Origin: CALLPQ01 sp039819545
Lineage (GTDB): Bacteria; Pseudomonadota; Alphaproteobacteria; Caulobacterales; Parvularculaceae
Direction: 5' to 3'
Assembly: GCA_039819545.1 (NCBI GenBank)
Contig: JBCBRS010000004.1
Coordinates: forward strand, 62,001-126,000
DNA length: 64,000 bases
Shown here: positions 17,295 through 26,180 of the stretch, one piece after another
Layout: every line of letters starts with the position of its first letter
Numbering within the stretch: position 1 is the first letter of the stretch
Program-made: the position numbers and the translations under genes
The notes under the pieces: model-generated
The model's input: only the letters and a program-made list of their open reading frames with translations
The model's database searches: none
What the model was told of the DNA's origin: nothing

Positions 17295-17435
17295 CAACTG
17301 ACCTTTCAAAGTTACGGGGCGTTGGCGTGTGCCCAAAAAAAATGATCGAACAAGGCCGGAACGCCGCAACAAACGTAGCATTGACGTGTTTGACAAGGTG
17401 TCGCGCCTGGCGACGCAAATGTAAAGGATCGGATA

Positions 17436-18170
17436 ATGGCGAAAAAGCTTGTTCTTCTGGGTTCTATCGGTGTGCTGGCAGAAACATCGAATATTCAACG
17501 ACAAGCCTATAATCAGGCCATGAGGGAAGCCGGTCTCGACTGGCAATGGTCCCGCGAGACCTATAGCGCGTTGCTACACCATACGGGCGGCAAAGACCGC
17601 CTGCAGCTTTTGAGTGATGCCACTGGCGCAAACCTGTCGGCCGATCAGATCGCGGACATTCACCAACGCAAGACCGAGATCGCCTGCGAAACCCTGCGCG
17701 AAAGCGGCGTTGATCTGCGCCCGGGTGTGGCAACGCTGATTGCCCGGTGCCTGGAAAACGGGATCGCCCTTGGTCTTGTCACCACGACCTATCAGGAAAA
17801 TATCGACGCTATTGCCGATGCGGCAGGTGCCGCGCTCGCTCTGTCACGCTTTGATGTCATCGTCTCGCGCGCAGACGTGGAGCAGGGCAAGCCCGACCCG
17901 GCGGCCTATCACTATGCCTTATGCACGACCGGGATTGCCGCCGCCGATACCATCGCCATCGAAGACACTGCCGCCAGCGTTCTTTCAGCGCGGCAGGCCG
18001 GGCTCGAGGTGATCGCCACACCGGGCGCGTTTGCGGCAGATCAGAATTTCTTCAACGCCCACACCGTGCTGGAAAGCCTTAAAGGTGACGCCGACGGGCT
18101 CAACCCCGCGGTGTCCCAGCGCGTTTTTCATACTATGGGCACGCAGACGCTGAAACTGGCGAGCGCCTGA
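17436..18170 (+). CDS. HAD-superfamily protein lacking the motif I nucleophile
   Basis: The 244-aa protein aligns over its length with CbbY/phosphoglucomutase-like HAD hydrolases: a helical cap, GLVTTT (motif II), EQGKPDPAAYHYAL (motif III Lys) and IAIEDTAASVLSARQAGL (motif IV acidic pair). Motif I should read DxDGT(L/V), with two catalytic Asp; here the same place reads LGSIGVLAETS, with neither Asp. The start is clear (ATG 17436 after an AAAGGATCGG box). Loss of the nucleophile predicts no phosphatase or mutase activity, so a binding or regulatory role is inferred. A strong terminator follows at 18192. Confidence 0.8.
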   Translation: MAKKLVLLGSIGVLAETSNIQRQAYNQAMREAGLDWQWSRETYSALLHHTGGKDRLQLLSDATGANLSADQIADIHQRKTEIACETLRESGVDLRPGVATLIARCLENGIALGLVTTTYQENIDAIADAAGAALALSRFDVIVSRADVEQGKPDPAAYHYALCTTGIAAADTIAIEDTAASVLSARQAGLEVIATPGAFAADQNFFNAHTVLESLKGDADGLNPAVSQRVFHTMGTQTLKLASA

Positions 18171-18191
18171 TCGCGCCCGATTAGCAAGCCG

Positions 18192-18218
18192 AAAAAGAGC
18201 AGCAATCTGCTCTTTTTT
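18192..18218 (+). terminator. Rho-independent terminator after the HAD-like gene
   Basis: AGAGCAG pairs with CTGCTCT around a CAAT loop, followed by a run of T and preceded by a run of A. It is 22 bp beyond the stop at 18170 and could work in both directions. Confidence 0.85.
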
Positions 18219-18329
18219 AGTAGATTAAGTCGACCCAGCCCGCGCATGCGTCGAAATTCGGCTCAAATGCCGGTAAATCTGCGGAATACGCCGGTCAATC
18301 AACCAATTTTCGGTGTCGGCGCGTATAGA

Positions 18330-18361
18330 GATAAGAAAAGCGCAGGTCTTTCGACCTGCGC
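18330..18361 (-). terminator. Perfect hairpin upstream of the RND gene, terminator-like on the minus strand
   Basis: GCGCAGGTC (18340-18348) and GACCTGCGC (18353-18361) pair over nine bases. Read on the minus strand the loop is GAAA and the stem is followed by TTTTCTTAT, a good intrinsic terminator. Read on the plus strand there is no adjacent T run. No leftward gene is annotated to its right, so it may end an antisense or small RNA starting within or near the 5' end of the RND gene. Confidence 0.55.
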
Positions 18362-18399
18362 GAGCCTTCTTGGTTTTAACCTGTCAGTTTTGGTGTCTT

Positions 18400-21300
18400 G
18401 TGTCCCTTACTCGCCAATGCCTCAATAATCCTGCTGCTGTTGCGGTTATGATCGCCATGATCCTGCTCATGGGGATCATGGCCATCAATCGTCTGCCGGT
18501 TCAGATGCTGCCCAATATCGAGCGGCCGATCATGACCGTCTCCGCCACCTGGCGCGGTGGTAGCCCGCGCGAGGTTGAGAGCGAACTGATTGAGCCCATC
18601 GAGCGCGAATTGCGCGGCATCCCCGGAATGCGGTCAATGACCTCAACCTCTGGAACGGGCCGCGGGCGCGTGACCATGGAATTTAGTCTTGGCACGGACA
18701 TGGATCAGACTTTCACGGAAGTTTCCAGTCGCGTTCAGCGGGTCAATGGCTTGCCAGTGGACGCCAATCCGCCGCGCATCAGCAAGGGTCGCGGTTTCGG
18801 CGGGGATACCGAAACCCTGATCTTCCTCTTTGCACAAATGCTGCCGGATGCACCGCCGCTGGATATACCGCTTGGGGACTTCATTGAAAAACGACTGGCC
18901 CCGGAATTCGAAACGATCGAAGGCGTCGCCGGTGTGGATGTGCGCCGCAATGATGGTGAACAGATCGTCAAAATCGAGTTTGACCCGCTGGTGGCCGCGC
19001 AGCTTGGCATCAATGTTAGTGACATCGCCCAGCGGGTGAATCGCTCCAACGATGTTTCTGGCGGTAAGATTGAGGTCGGTCGGCGCGATTATACCCTGCG
19101 TTATGAAGGCAAATTCGCCGCCAATAATCTCGAGAGCACCATCCTTGCCTATCGCAATGGCGCACCGATTACCCTTGGCGATGTGGCGACTGTTTCCGTC
19201 GGCCCCGATGATGCAGACGGGATCGTCGTCCAGAATGGCAACCTTGCTCTGTCATTACGCGTCGAGCGGGAACCAGGCACCAACACGCTTGCGGCAATCA
19301 ATGACCTGACCAAAATGGTCGATCGGATGAATACCGAACTGGCCCCGCGCGGTATTTTCCTGGAAAAAAGCTTTGATCCCTCGATCTTCATTAATCGCGC
19401 CATTGCTCTGCTGTCCAGCAATCTGGTGATTGGTGTCAGTCTGGCGATTGGCGCTTTGTGGCTTTTTATTCGGCGGTTGCGCGCCACGCTCCTCATCGCA
19501 GCGGCGATTCCGATCTGCCTGATGGCAACCGTGGCGATGCTTGATCTTTTCGGGCGTACCCTGAATATTATTTCCCTCGCCGGTCTGGCCTTTGCCACGG
19601 GCATGGTGCTCGACGCCGCGATTGTGGCGTTGGAAAACTTTGTCAGGCTCCGGGAAAATGGGGAAGAGCCGAAAGAGGCCGCCGCCACGGCAATCGCACA
19701 GGTTGGCGGCGCGCTTTTTGCCTCGACCATCACCACCGTCGCGATCTTCATTCCGATCATGTTTTTTGAGGATGTGGAGGGACAGCTTTTTGCGGACCTT
19801 GCCCTGACCATCGCCATTGCTGTTTCGTTCAGCTTCCTTGTCGCCATCACCGTCTTGCCGGTGGGTGCGGCACTCTTCATTCGGGGCGGGGCTAAGTCAG
19901 CGGAAAAAACCGGCACGCTGTGGGATAATCTTGCCAAATTCCTCATGGCCCTAACCGCGAAACCAGCACACCGCCTTTTCGCTGTTGTTGGGCTTATCGG
20001 CATGCCCATCGCGCTGGTCTTTATTTTTTGGCCGCAGATGAATTATTTGCCGCCGGTCAAGCAGGACAAGATTGACGTGCGCTTTTCTTTCCCCTCGGGC
20101 GCCAGTATCCAAACCTTGCAAGATGATATCTTTACACCGGTCATTAATCGGCTTGACCCTTATCTGACCGGGGAAAAAGAGCCATCGCTGCGCAATTATT
20201 ACTTCTTTGCCAATCCGAATTGGTCATCGCTTGGCGTACGGATCAATGACCAGACCCGCGTCAACGAGATGATCTCCATTTTGCGCAATGACGTGGTGAG
20301 CGGCTTTCCCGACACCCGCGCCTTTGTCAATCAGGGTAGCCTTTTTAATGGCTTTGGCGGTGATGCATCGATCTCCCTCGAATTGCAGGCCAGCGACGGC
20401 GACGCGCTCGCCGGTGCGGCCATCGAAGCGATTGAAATTATTAAAGCCGTTCTGCCCGGCGCGTCCGTCCGCCCCAATCCAGACCCTCAGGTTGTTTCGC
20501 CGGAATTGCGGCTGATCCCCGATGATCGCCGCATTGCCGAAGTGGGCATGACCCGCGCGGGCGTCGCGCAAAATGTCCGCGCCCTGGGCGACGGTCTTTT
20601 CCTTGGAGAATTTTTCACCGGTGGCGAACGCCTCGACATGTTCTTGCGCACCAATGCCTGGAGTGAGCCAGAATATTTGATAACTGCGCCAGTTGCGACA
20701 CCTGCAGGCGAGATCGTTACCCTCGGCGAACTTACCCGTCTTGAGCGCAGCGTGGGCCCTGTTTCCATCCGCCGTCTTGATGGCCGCCGGACAATTTCCC
20801 TGGGCATCCGCCCGCCCGAAGGCATTGCCCTTGGCACGGCAGTCGAGAAACTCCGCACAGAAGCTAATCCGCAGATCTATGAATTGATGCCCAGCGATGG
20901 GACGATCAAATATGGTGGCGATGCCGATGCGCTGGCGCGCGCCATCGTTAATCTTGGTGGGAACTTTGTCCTTGCGGTCATGCTCTTATTTCTAATCATG
21001 GCGGCACTCTTCAAATCGGTAAAGGACGCGGCGCTTGTCATTATTACGCTGCCGATGGCGGCGGTAGGCGGTGTTCTGCTCCTGCGCGTCCTTGATATCT
21101 TCTCACCCACACCGCTTGATCTTCTAGGCATGATTGGCTTTATCATTTTGCTTGGTCTGGTGGTGAACAATGCGATCCTGCTGGTCTCCCAGACCCGGGC
21201 GTCAGAGGCAGCGGGCCTGTCACGGCGCGATGCGGTGCATGAGGCGTTGCGGTTGCGGGTTCGACCGATCTTCATGTCAACCTCAACATCGCTCATGGGC

Positions 21301-21498
21301 ATGCTCCCGCTGTTACTGGCACCGGGAGCCGGTAGTCTGATCTATCGTGGCCTTGCCGCCGTTATTGTTGGCGGTATGGCTGTGTCAACGCTCTTTACCC
21401 TGATTTTATTGCCGGCCATGTTGCAATTGAACTTCGGCAAGGATGTAAGCGCCGGTGAAGCTGATCTCGCCGCCGGCAAAGCCGTACCGGCAGAGTGA
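18400..21498 (+). CDS. RND-family efflux transporter, inner-membrane subunit
   Basis: From the GTG at 18400 the product is about 1032 aa, the usual size of HAE/AcrB-type pumps. It has the N-terminal helix (AVAVMIAMILLMGIMAINRLPVQMLPNIERP), two large periplasmic loops, and the two helix bundles. Helix 4 reads GMVLDAAIVALEN, so the first of AcrB's Asp pair is kept and the second is Ala. Helix 10 reads GLVVNNAILLVSQ, with Asn in place of the AcrB Lys. The frame is open up to 18313 but that extension runs through a perfect hairpin and has no ribosome site. The adaptor gene follows 55 bp later; no TolC-type gene is in the window. Confidence 0.92.
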   Translation: MSLTRQCLNNPAAVAVMIAMILLMGIMAINRLPVQMLPNIERPIMTVSATWRGGSPREVESELIEPIERELRGIPGMRSMTSTSGTGRGRVTMEFSLGTDMDQTFTEVSSRVQRVNGLPVDANPPRISKGRGFGGDTETLIFLFAQMLPDAPPLDIPLGDFIEKRLAPEFETIEGVAGVDVRRNDGEQIVKIEFDPLVAAQLGINVSDIAQRVNRSNDVSGGKIEVGRRDYTLRYEGKFAANNLESTILAYRNGAPITLGDVATVSVGPDDADGIVVQNGNLALSLRVEREPGTNTLAAINDLTKMVDRMNTELAPRGIFLEKSFDPSIFINRAIALLSSNLVIGVSLAIGALWLFIRRLRATLLIAAAIPICLMATVAMLDLFGRTLNIISLAGLAFATGMVLDAAIVALENFVRLRENGEEPKEAAATAIAQVGGALFASTITTVAIFIPIMFFEDVEGQLFADLALTIAIAVSFSFLVAITVLPVGAALFIRGGAKSAEKTGTLWDNLAKFLMALTAKPAHRLFAVVGLIGMPIALVFIFWPQMNYLPPVKQDKIDVRFSFPSGASIQTLQDDIFTPVINRLDPYLTGEKEPSLRNYYFFANPNWSSLGVRINDQTRVNEMISILRNDVVSGFPDTRAFVNQGSLFNGFGGDASISLELQASDGDALAGAAIEAIEIIKAVLPGASVRPNPDPQVVSPELRLIPDDRRIAEVGMTRAGVAQNVRALGDGLFLGEFFTGGERLDMFLRTNAWSEPEYLITAPVATPAGEIVTLGELTRLERSVGPVSIRRLDGRRTISLGIRPPEGIALGTAVEKLRTEANPQIYELMPSDGTIKYGGDADALARAIVNLGGNFVLAVMLLFLIMAALFKSVKDAALVIITLPMAAVGGVLLLRVLDIFSPTPLDLLGMIGFIILLGLVVNNAILLVSQTRASEAAGLSRRDAVHEALRLRVRPIFMSTSTSLMGMLPLLLAPGAGSLIYRGLAAVIVGGMAVSTLFTLILLPAMLQLNFGKDVSAGEADLAAGKAVPAE

Positions 21499-21553
21499 TA
21501 ACCATGACGCTGTCGCACCCCTTCAAGGCCGAACGAACGCTAAGGACGCACCT

Positions 21554-22765
21554 ATGATGAACAGGATTATCCCGATGCTCGCCATCGCCGCGCTGCTCGC
21601 CGGTGGGCTGGTCGTCAAGTCCGGCATTTTTGCGCCAAGGGCCGACGCTGGGTTGTCAGCACCTGGCGCCTCAGCTGGAGCCGCGCCCGCAAGCACTGGC
21701 CCCAAGGAAGAAAAACGCCCGTCAGCGACGCGCGCGTCAACGCCAAGCGGTCCGCCCGCGCGCGGCGGCACGCCGGGCCGAGGGCGTGGGCGCGCAGCAA
21801 AGGTTGTTGTGGTGCCGGCGAAAGAACGCATGCTCGCCCCCTCCGCCGCCGCGCCTGGCACCATCATCAGCCGAAATGACAGCCGCATTGCCGCAGAAGT
21901 CAGTGGCAAGATCACGTCTATCCTTGAGGTTGGGGATTTCGTCGAAAAAGATGGTGTGATCGCGGTGATTGATAACGCCCCGGCCAGCCTCACCGTTCGG
22001 GAACGCGAGGCCGATGTTGGCCGTCTGGCAAGCCGCGCGGCCTTTCTGGCGGATCGGTATCAGCGTTTTGCAGAGCTTGGCGATGATATTGGCGAGTCCG
22101 AGACATCGCTCATGCAGATGCGCTCCGAACGCGATGAGGCGCGTCAGCAACTGTCGAGCGCCAAGGTTGCCCTGGAGCGGGCCGAATTTCTCCTTGATCG
22201 AACAAAAATTAGGAGCCCTTTTGCGGGCCGCGTGGTGCGCCGCGCCGTGCAGGTGGGGGAGTTTGCCAATCCGGGTACGGAGATTGCCCGCATCGTGGAC
22301 ACGGACAGTCTAGAGGTCCGCACCCAGGCAAGCGCCAGCCTTGTGGCAGCGCTTAGCGCGGGCGATGCCATCGATATCACATTCGGCGCGCAAACCGTTC
22401 GCGGCACTGTCCGCGCCATCGTACCCGTAGGCGATGAGATCAGCCGAACGCTGGAGATGCGGGTCAGCTTGCCCCCGGCCTCAGGCTGGTTTGTGGGCGC
22501 CGCTGTACGCGTCACCGTCCCGGCGGCGGAACCGCGTCTTGCCCTGACCGCACCGCGCGATGCGCTTCATATCCGTACGGATCGTATTGATGTCTACAAG
22601 ATCACCGATGACAATCGCGCCCAGCGCATTCCCGTAACATTAGGCGTTGCCGAGGGGGACACCATTGAGATCATCGGTGATCTTGCGCCCGGTGACAGGC
22701 TTGTCGTCCGCGGCGGCGAACGTTTGAGCGATGGGCAATCGGTGGATGTGGCCGAGGCGACGTAG
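21554..22765 (+). CDS. RND efflux periplasmic adaptor (membrane fusion protein)
   Basis: The 403-aa protein begins with a signal/anchor helix (MMNRIIPMLAIAALLAGGLVV). A long Ala/Pro/Gly/Arg-rich linker extends to about residue 83. The adaptor body has a lipoyl/barrel-sandwich segment (GTIISRNDSRIAAEVSGKIT, VGDFVEKDGVIAVID, later IRSPFAGRVVRRAVQVGEF), a coiled-coil hairpin between the halves, and beta-barrel and membrane-proximal domains at the end. It couples the RND pump to an outer-membrane channel. The gene follows the pump rather than preceding it, the reverse of the common order. The start follows an AAGGA box. Confidence 0.9.
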   Translation: MMNRIIPMLAIAALLAGGLVVKSGIFAPRADAGLSAPGASAGAAPASTGPKEEKRPSATRASTPSGPPARGGTPGRGRGRAAKVVVVPAKERMLAPSAAAPGTIISRNDSRIAAEVSGKITSILEVGDFVEKDGVIAVIDNAPASLTVREREADVGRLASRAAFLADRYQRFAELGDDIGESETSLMQMRSERDEARQQLSSAKVALERAEFLLDRTKIRSPFAGRVVRRAVQVGEFANPGTEIARIVDTDSLEVRTQASASLVAALSAGDAIDITFGAQTVRGTVRAIVPVGDEISRTLEMRVSLPPASGWFVGAAVRVTVPAAEPRLALTAPRDALHIRTDRIDVYKITDDNRAQRIPVTLGVAEGDTIEIIGDLAPGDRLVVRGGERLSDGQSVDVAEAT

Positions 22766-23092
22766 ACTCTCTGCAGTATTCTTATTTTCAGCGAGCATAG
22801 CCAGTCACTGAAAGAGATATTCGTTTCGCCGCGGTCGCGCGGTCGCGCTTGCCCGCTCTTGATGCGTGTTGCTCTGCGAAAGGCCGCTTAAGGTAAGAGT
22901 GTGTTGAAACAGGCCCCGGGTCTTTATTCTTTGACGCCCGGGGACAGGGGGTAGTCATCAAAAAGGAACTCGTATTCCCAGGCAAGCGCAGCGCGAACCC
23001 GGGATTTGTCGCCGTGCAGTCTGTGTTGGTTGAAAAAGCCCGCAGGAAAGGAAAGGTCGAAATAAGCGAATTTCTGCCCACGCTCGAGCCGT
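22766..23092. other. 327-bp intergenic stretch between convergent genes, no gene supported
   Basis: The adaptor gene ends on the left and the alpha/beta hydrolase gene ends on the right. CCCCGGG at about 22915 and CCCGGGG at about 22937 form a seven-base inverted repeat that could aid termination. Short open frames here have no ribosome site and no recognisable product. Confidence 0.4.
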
Positions 23093-24064
23093 CTATTCGG
23101 GCTCTTCAACACGGACCGGCGCCGTCTGAACCGTGTCATTAAGCATCCTGCGCACCCCCTCAAGAATTTCGGCCTTGGAAGTATGGTGCAGACCATGCCC
23201 CTCCTCTTCGATCAAGATCAGTGTGCTGTTGGGTAATTGCTGATCCAGCGAATAGCTGTGGATCGTCGGGCTCACCGTCACATCGTGGGTGCCAGCATAG
23301 ATCAGTGTAGGGATGGTAAGACCATCATACCGCGCCACCATATCAGCGATTTGCGGTTTCAGATTTGCGATATCGGCGGCATTTGACTTGAAGTCCTTGG
23401 GCCGGAACAGGAGCGCTAGCCCCGTTTCCTCAAGATAATCCTCCGGCGGTTTGCGCGGCCAGAATGCCCCTTCCGCACTGGCCGGCAAGACAAGCGGTCC
23501 GTAGAGCGGCACAACGGCCCGGCGCAGAAGAAACCCCAGCACCGGCACGCTGGAGGCCTGATTATACCACACAACACCGCCCGGCCATTCATGAGAAACC
23601 GGGGCCAGTAGCACAAGACCCGCCATTTCATCTTGATACTGAAGAGCATAGGACAGCGCCACAATCCCACCAAAGCTCTGGCCGAGGATAATCGGCTTTT
23701 CAATTTCCAGTTTTTCCAGACCCGCATGAATCAACCGCGCCTGTTCGGCAACCAGATGGCCATTATCGGGCCGGGTAGAATATCCCCTGCCGGGGCGATC
23801 AAAAATCAGGACCCGCGTATCAGCGGACAAAGCGTCGCCGAGGGCAACTTTCATGTCTTTCAGGTTGGCGCTCGCCCCATGCACAAGCACGATGGGCGGC
23901 TTGCCACTATCGATGGGGCCGATATCCACATAGTGGAGACGCGTCTCATCAACTTGCACATAGGCGCCAATGGGCGGGTACGCGCGTTCAAGCTGCCAAG
24001 TGGAACACCCGGCCAACGTCGTCAATAAAAGAATAATCGCTGTAAAGACAATCAGATATCGCAT
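23093..24064 (-). CDS. Alpha/beta-hydrolase lipoprotein
   Basis: The 323-aa protein has a lipoprotein signal (FTAIILLLTTLAGC, Cys at 20) and an alpha/beta-hydrolase fold: IVLVHGASANLKDM (oxyanion region), DRPGRGYS, the nucleophile elbow ILGQSFGGIVAL with Ser, a late acid near YAGTHDVTVSP, and the catalytic His in EEEGHGLHHT. It should be a lipid-anchored esterase or lipase-like enzyme; the substrate is unknown. It starts 19 bp after tpiA on the same strand, so the two may be co-transcribed. Confidence 0.85.
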   Translation of the reverse strand: MRYLIVFTAIILLLTTLAGCSTWQLERAYPPIGAYVQVDETRLHYVDIGPIDSGKPPIVLVHGASANLKDMKVALGDALSADTRVLIFDRPGRGYSTRPDNGHLVAEQARLIHAGLEKLEIEKPIILGQSFGGIVALSYALQYQDEMAGLVLLAPVSHEWPGGVVWYNQASSVPVLGFLLRRAVVPLYGPLVLPASAEGAFWPRKPPEDYLEETGLALLFRPKDFKSNAADIANLKPQIADMVARYDGLTIPTLIYAGTHDVTVSPTIHSYSLDQQLPNSTLILIEEEGHGLHHTSKAEILEGVRRMLNDTVQTAPVRVEEPE

Positions 24065-24082
24065 GCTTTGTCCCCCGGCTCT

Positions 24083-24805
24083 CTAGGCCGCGTTTATAAT
24101 ACCGAGAAAGTTATCGGCCTTCAGACTTGCACCGCCCACGAGCGCGCCGTTCACATCCTCAATCGCGAGAATTTCCGCCGCATTGGCGGGCTTGACGGAT
24201 CCACCATACAAGATGCGGGTAGTGCGGCTCACATGACCGCGAATATGGCGATGCATCTGCGCGATATCCGCTGCGGAGGCGGTCAGGCCGGTACCGATGG
24301 CCCAAACCGGCTCATAGGCGACGACAATCGCATCGGTATTGGTGCGCGGCATGGAGCCCAGAAGCTGCGCATCAACCACCGCCTGCGCCTGCCCGGCCTG
24401 GCGCTGCTCGGCGCTTTCGCCCACGCAAATGATCGGCGACAGACCGGCGGCAATGGCGGCCTCGGCCTTTTCCCGGACCACATCGTCACTTTCGCTATGA
24501 TCGGCTCTGCGTTCCGAATGACCGACAATGACATGCGTTGCCCCGGCGTCGACGAGCATTTCCGCGCTAATGTCGCCAGTATGGGCGCCCGCACGCTGGG
24601 GATGGCAGTCCTGCGCGCCAATCCCCACTGTACTATCGGCGCAGCGTTTTGCCGCCTCATGGATCAGCGTGAAGGGCGGGCAGATCAGAATATCGCACCC
24701 CGGGTCAGGCACACGACGATGGGCCTCGCGCACACGATCAATCTCGGCGATGCCAGCCGCAAGGCCGTTCATCTTCCAGTTTCCAGCCACAAGTGGTCTG
24801 ATCAT
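24083..24805 (-). CDS. tpiA: Triosephosphate isomerase
   Basis: TpiA interconverts dihydroxyacetone phosphate and glyceraldehyde 3-phosphate. From ATG at 24805 (MIRPLVAGNWKMNG) the protein is 240 aa, with the active-site Lys in NWKMNG, His in VIVGHSERR, Glu in AYEPVWAIGTG, and the phosphate loop YGGSVKPANA. The frame is open further upstream, but MIRPLVAGNWK is the family N-terminus and a GGAGG box precedes it. The usual alphaproteobacterial neighbours (trpCDE, secG) are absent. Confidence 0.97.
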   Translation of the reverse strand: MIRPLVAGNWKMNGLAAGIAEIDRVREAHRRVPDPGCDILICPPFTLIHEAAKRCADSTVGIGAQDCHPQRAGAHTGDISAEMLVDAGATHVIVGHSERRADHSESDDVVREKAEAAIAAGLSPIICVGESAEQRQAGQAQAVVDAQLLGSMPRTNTDAIVVAYEPVWAIGTGLTASAADIAQMHRHIRGHVSRTTRILYGGSVKPANAAEILAIEDVNGALVGGASLKADNFLGIINAA

Positions 24806-25001
24806 GGGGGTCTGCCTCCAAGAGCCTAGCGCGGCAAGCATCGCACACCGGTTAACACCGTCTTTCATAGAGCCACCGGCAACGCGGCGCAATTCACTGC
24901 GAACGCGCCCTAAGCGGCTGTGACGGGCCAACCGCTATTGCCGCTCAACTTTTCCGCTAAAGGCCGCTACACTTGGCCATCGTCACCCGGTCAGGATTGC
25001 C

Positions 25002-26180
25002 ATGTTTACCAAGTTTTTTCACGCCCTGAAAACTGCCGGCCTGCCCGTCTCTTTGCGCGAATATCTGACCCTGATGGAGGCGATGGAAGCCGACCTCGCC
25101 AATCGTGCGGTGGAGGATTTCTATTTTCTGAGCCGGACGGCCCTCGTCAAAGATGAGCGGCAACTCGACAAGTTTGATCAGGTGTTCGGCTCGGTCTTCA
25201 AAGGGCTGGAAACCCTCGCCGACGGCGTTGAGACAGCCGAAGTGCCCGAAGAATGGCTAAAGCTGATGAGCCAGAAATATCTCTCCGACGAAGAAAAAGC
25301 CCAGATCGAAAAAATGGGCGGCTGGGACAAACTGATGGAGACGCTCAAAAAGCGGCTTGATGAACAGAAAAAACGCCATGAAGGCGGCAATAAATGGATC
25401 GGCACCGGCGGTACCTCGCCCTATGGCTCCGGTGGCTATAATCCGGAGGGGGTGCGCATTGGCAATCAAGGCGAGCGCCAGGGCCGCGCGGTCAAGGTTT
25501 GGGAAAAACGGGAGTTCCAGAACCTCGATGACGAGGTCGCGCTCGGTACACGGAATATCAAGATGGCGCTGCGCCGTCTACGCCGGTTTGCCCGCAAGGG
25601 TGCCCCCGACGAATTCGATCTAGGTGGCACCATCGACGCAACAGCGCGCGCCGGCTATCTCGATATTCAGATGCGCCCCGAACGCCGGAACATGATCAAG
25701 GTTCTGATTTTCTTTGATGTGGGGGGATCCATGGACCCTTACATTCGTGTGTGTGAGGAGCTATTTTCGGCGGCCCGCGGCGAGTTCAAGCATATGGAGT
25801 ATTTCTACTTCCATAACTGTCTCTACGATTATGTGTGGCAGGATAATCGCCGCCGCTGGACTGAGAAAATTCCCACCTGGGATATCCTGCATAAATACCC
25901 ACACGATTATAAAGTGATCATTGTGGGCGATGCCTCCATGAGCCCCTATGAGATTACGGTCCCGGGCGGGGCGGTTGAATATTTCAACGAGGAAGCAGGC
26001 GCAATCTGGATGCAGCGCCTGACCCAGATTTATGAGCGCGCCGTTTGGTTGAACCCTACAGCCGAACAGAGCTGGGATTATGTGGGGTCTATTCAGTTGA
26101 TCCGGGAGCTGATGGAAGATCGCATGTTTCCACTGACCCTGAAAGGTCTCGACGCGGCGATGTCAACACTCAGGCGTTAG
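25002..26180 (+). CDS. VWA-domain (CoxE-like) protein
   Basis: The 392-aa protein resembles CoxE-type proteins: an N-terminal helical part (LPVSLREYLTLMEAMEADL, EDFYFLSRTALVKDERQLDKFDQVF), a Lys/Glu-rich middle (KMGGWDKLMETLKKRLDEQKK), and a C-terminal von Willebrand A domain. The metal site is in FFDVGGSMDPYI, a DxGxS form of the usual DxSxS. These proteins usually work with a MoxR AAA+ ATPase in cofactor insertion or complex maturation; no MoxR gene is next to it here. The end overlaps the convergent alpha/beta-hydrolase gene by 11 bp. Confidence 0.85.
   Translation: MFTKFFHALKTAGLPVSLREYLTLMEAMEADLANRAVEDFYFLSRTALVKDERQLDKFDQVFGSVFKGLETLADGVETAEVPEEWLKLMSQKYLSDEEKAQIEKMGGWDKLMETLKKRLDEQKKRHEGGNKWIGTGGTSPYGSGGYNPEGVRIGNQGERQGRAVKVWEKREFQNLDDEVALGTRNIKMALRRLRRFARKGAPDEFDLGGTIDATARAGYLDIQMRPERRNMIKVLIFFDVGGSMDPYIRVCEELFSAARGEFKHMEYFYFHNCLYDYVWQDNRRRWTEKIPTWDILHKYPHDYKVIIVGDASMSPYEITVPGGAVEYFNEEAGAIWMQRLTQIYERAVWLNPTAEQSWDYVGSIQLIRELMEDRMFPLTLKGLDAAMSTLRR

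Noticed and set aside
18313..18399. N-terminal extension of the RND pump frame
   Set aside because: It runs through a perfect hairpin with no ribosome site, and family alignment starts after it.
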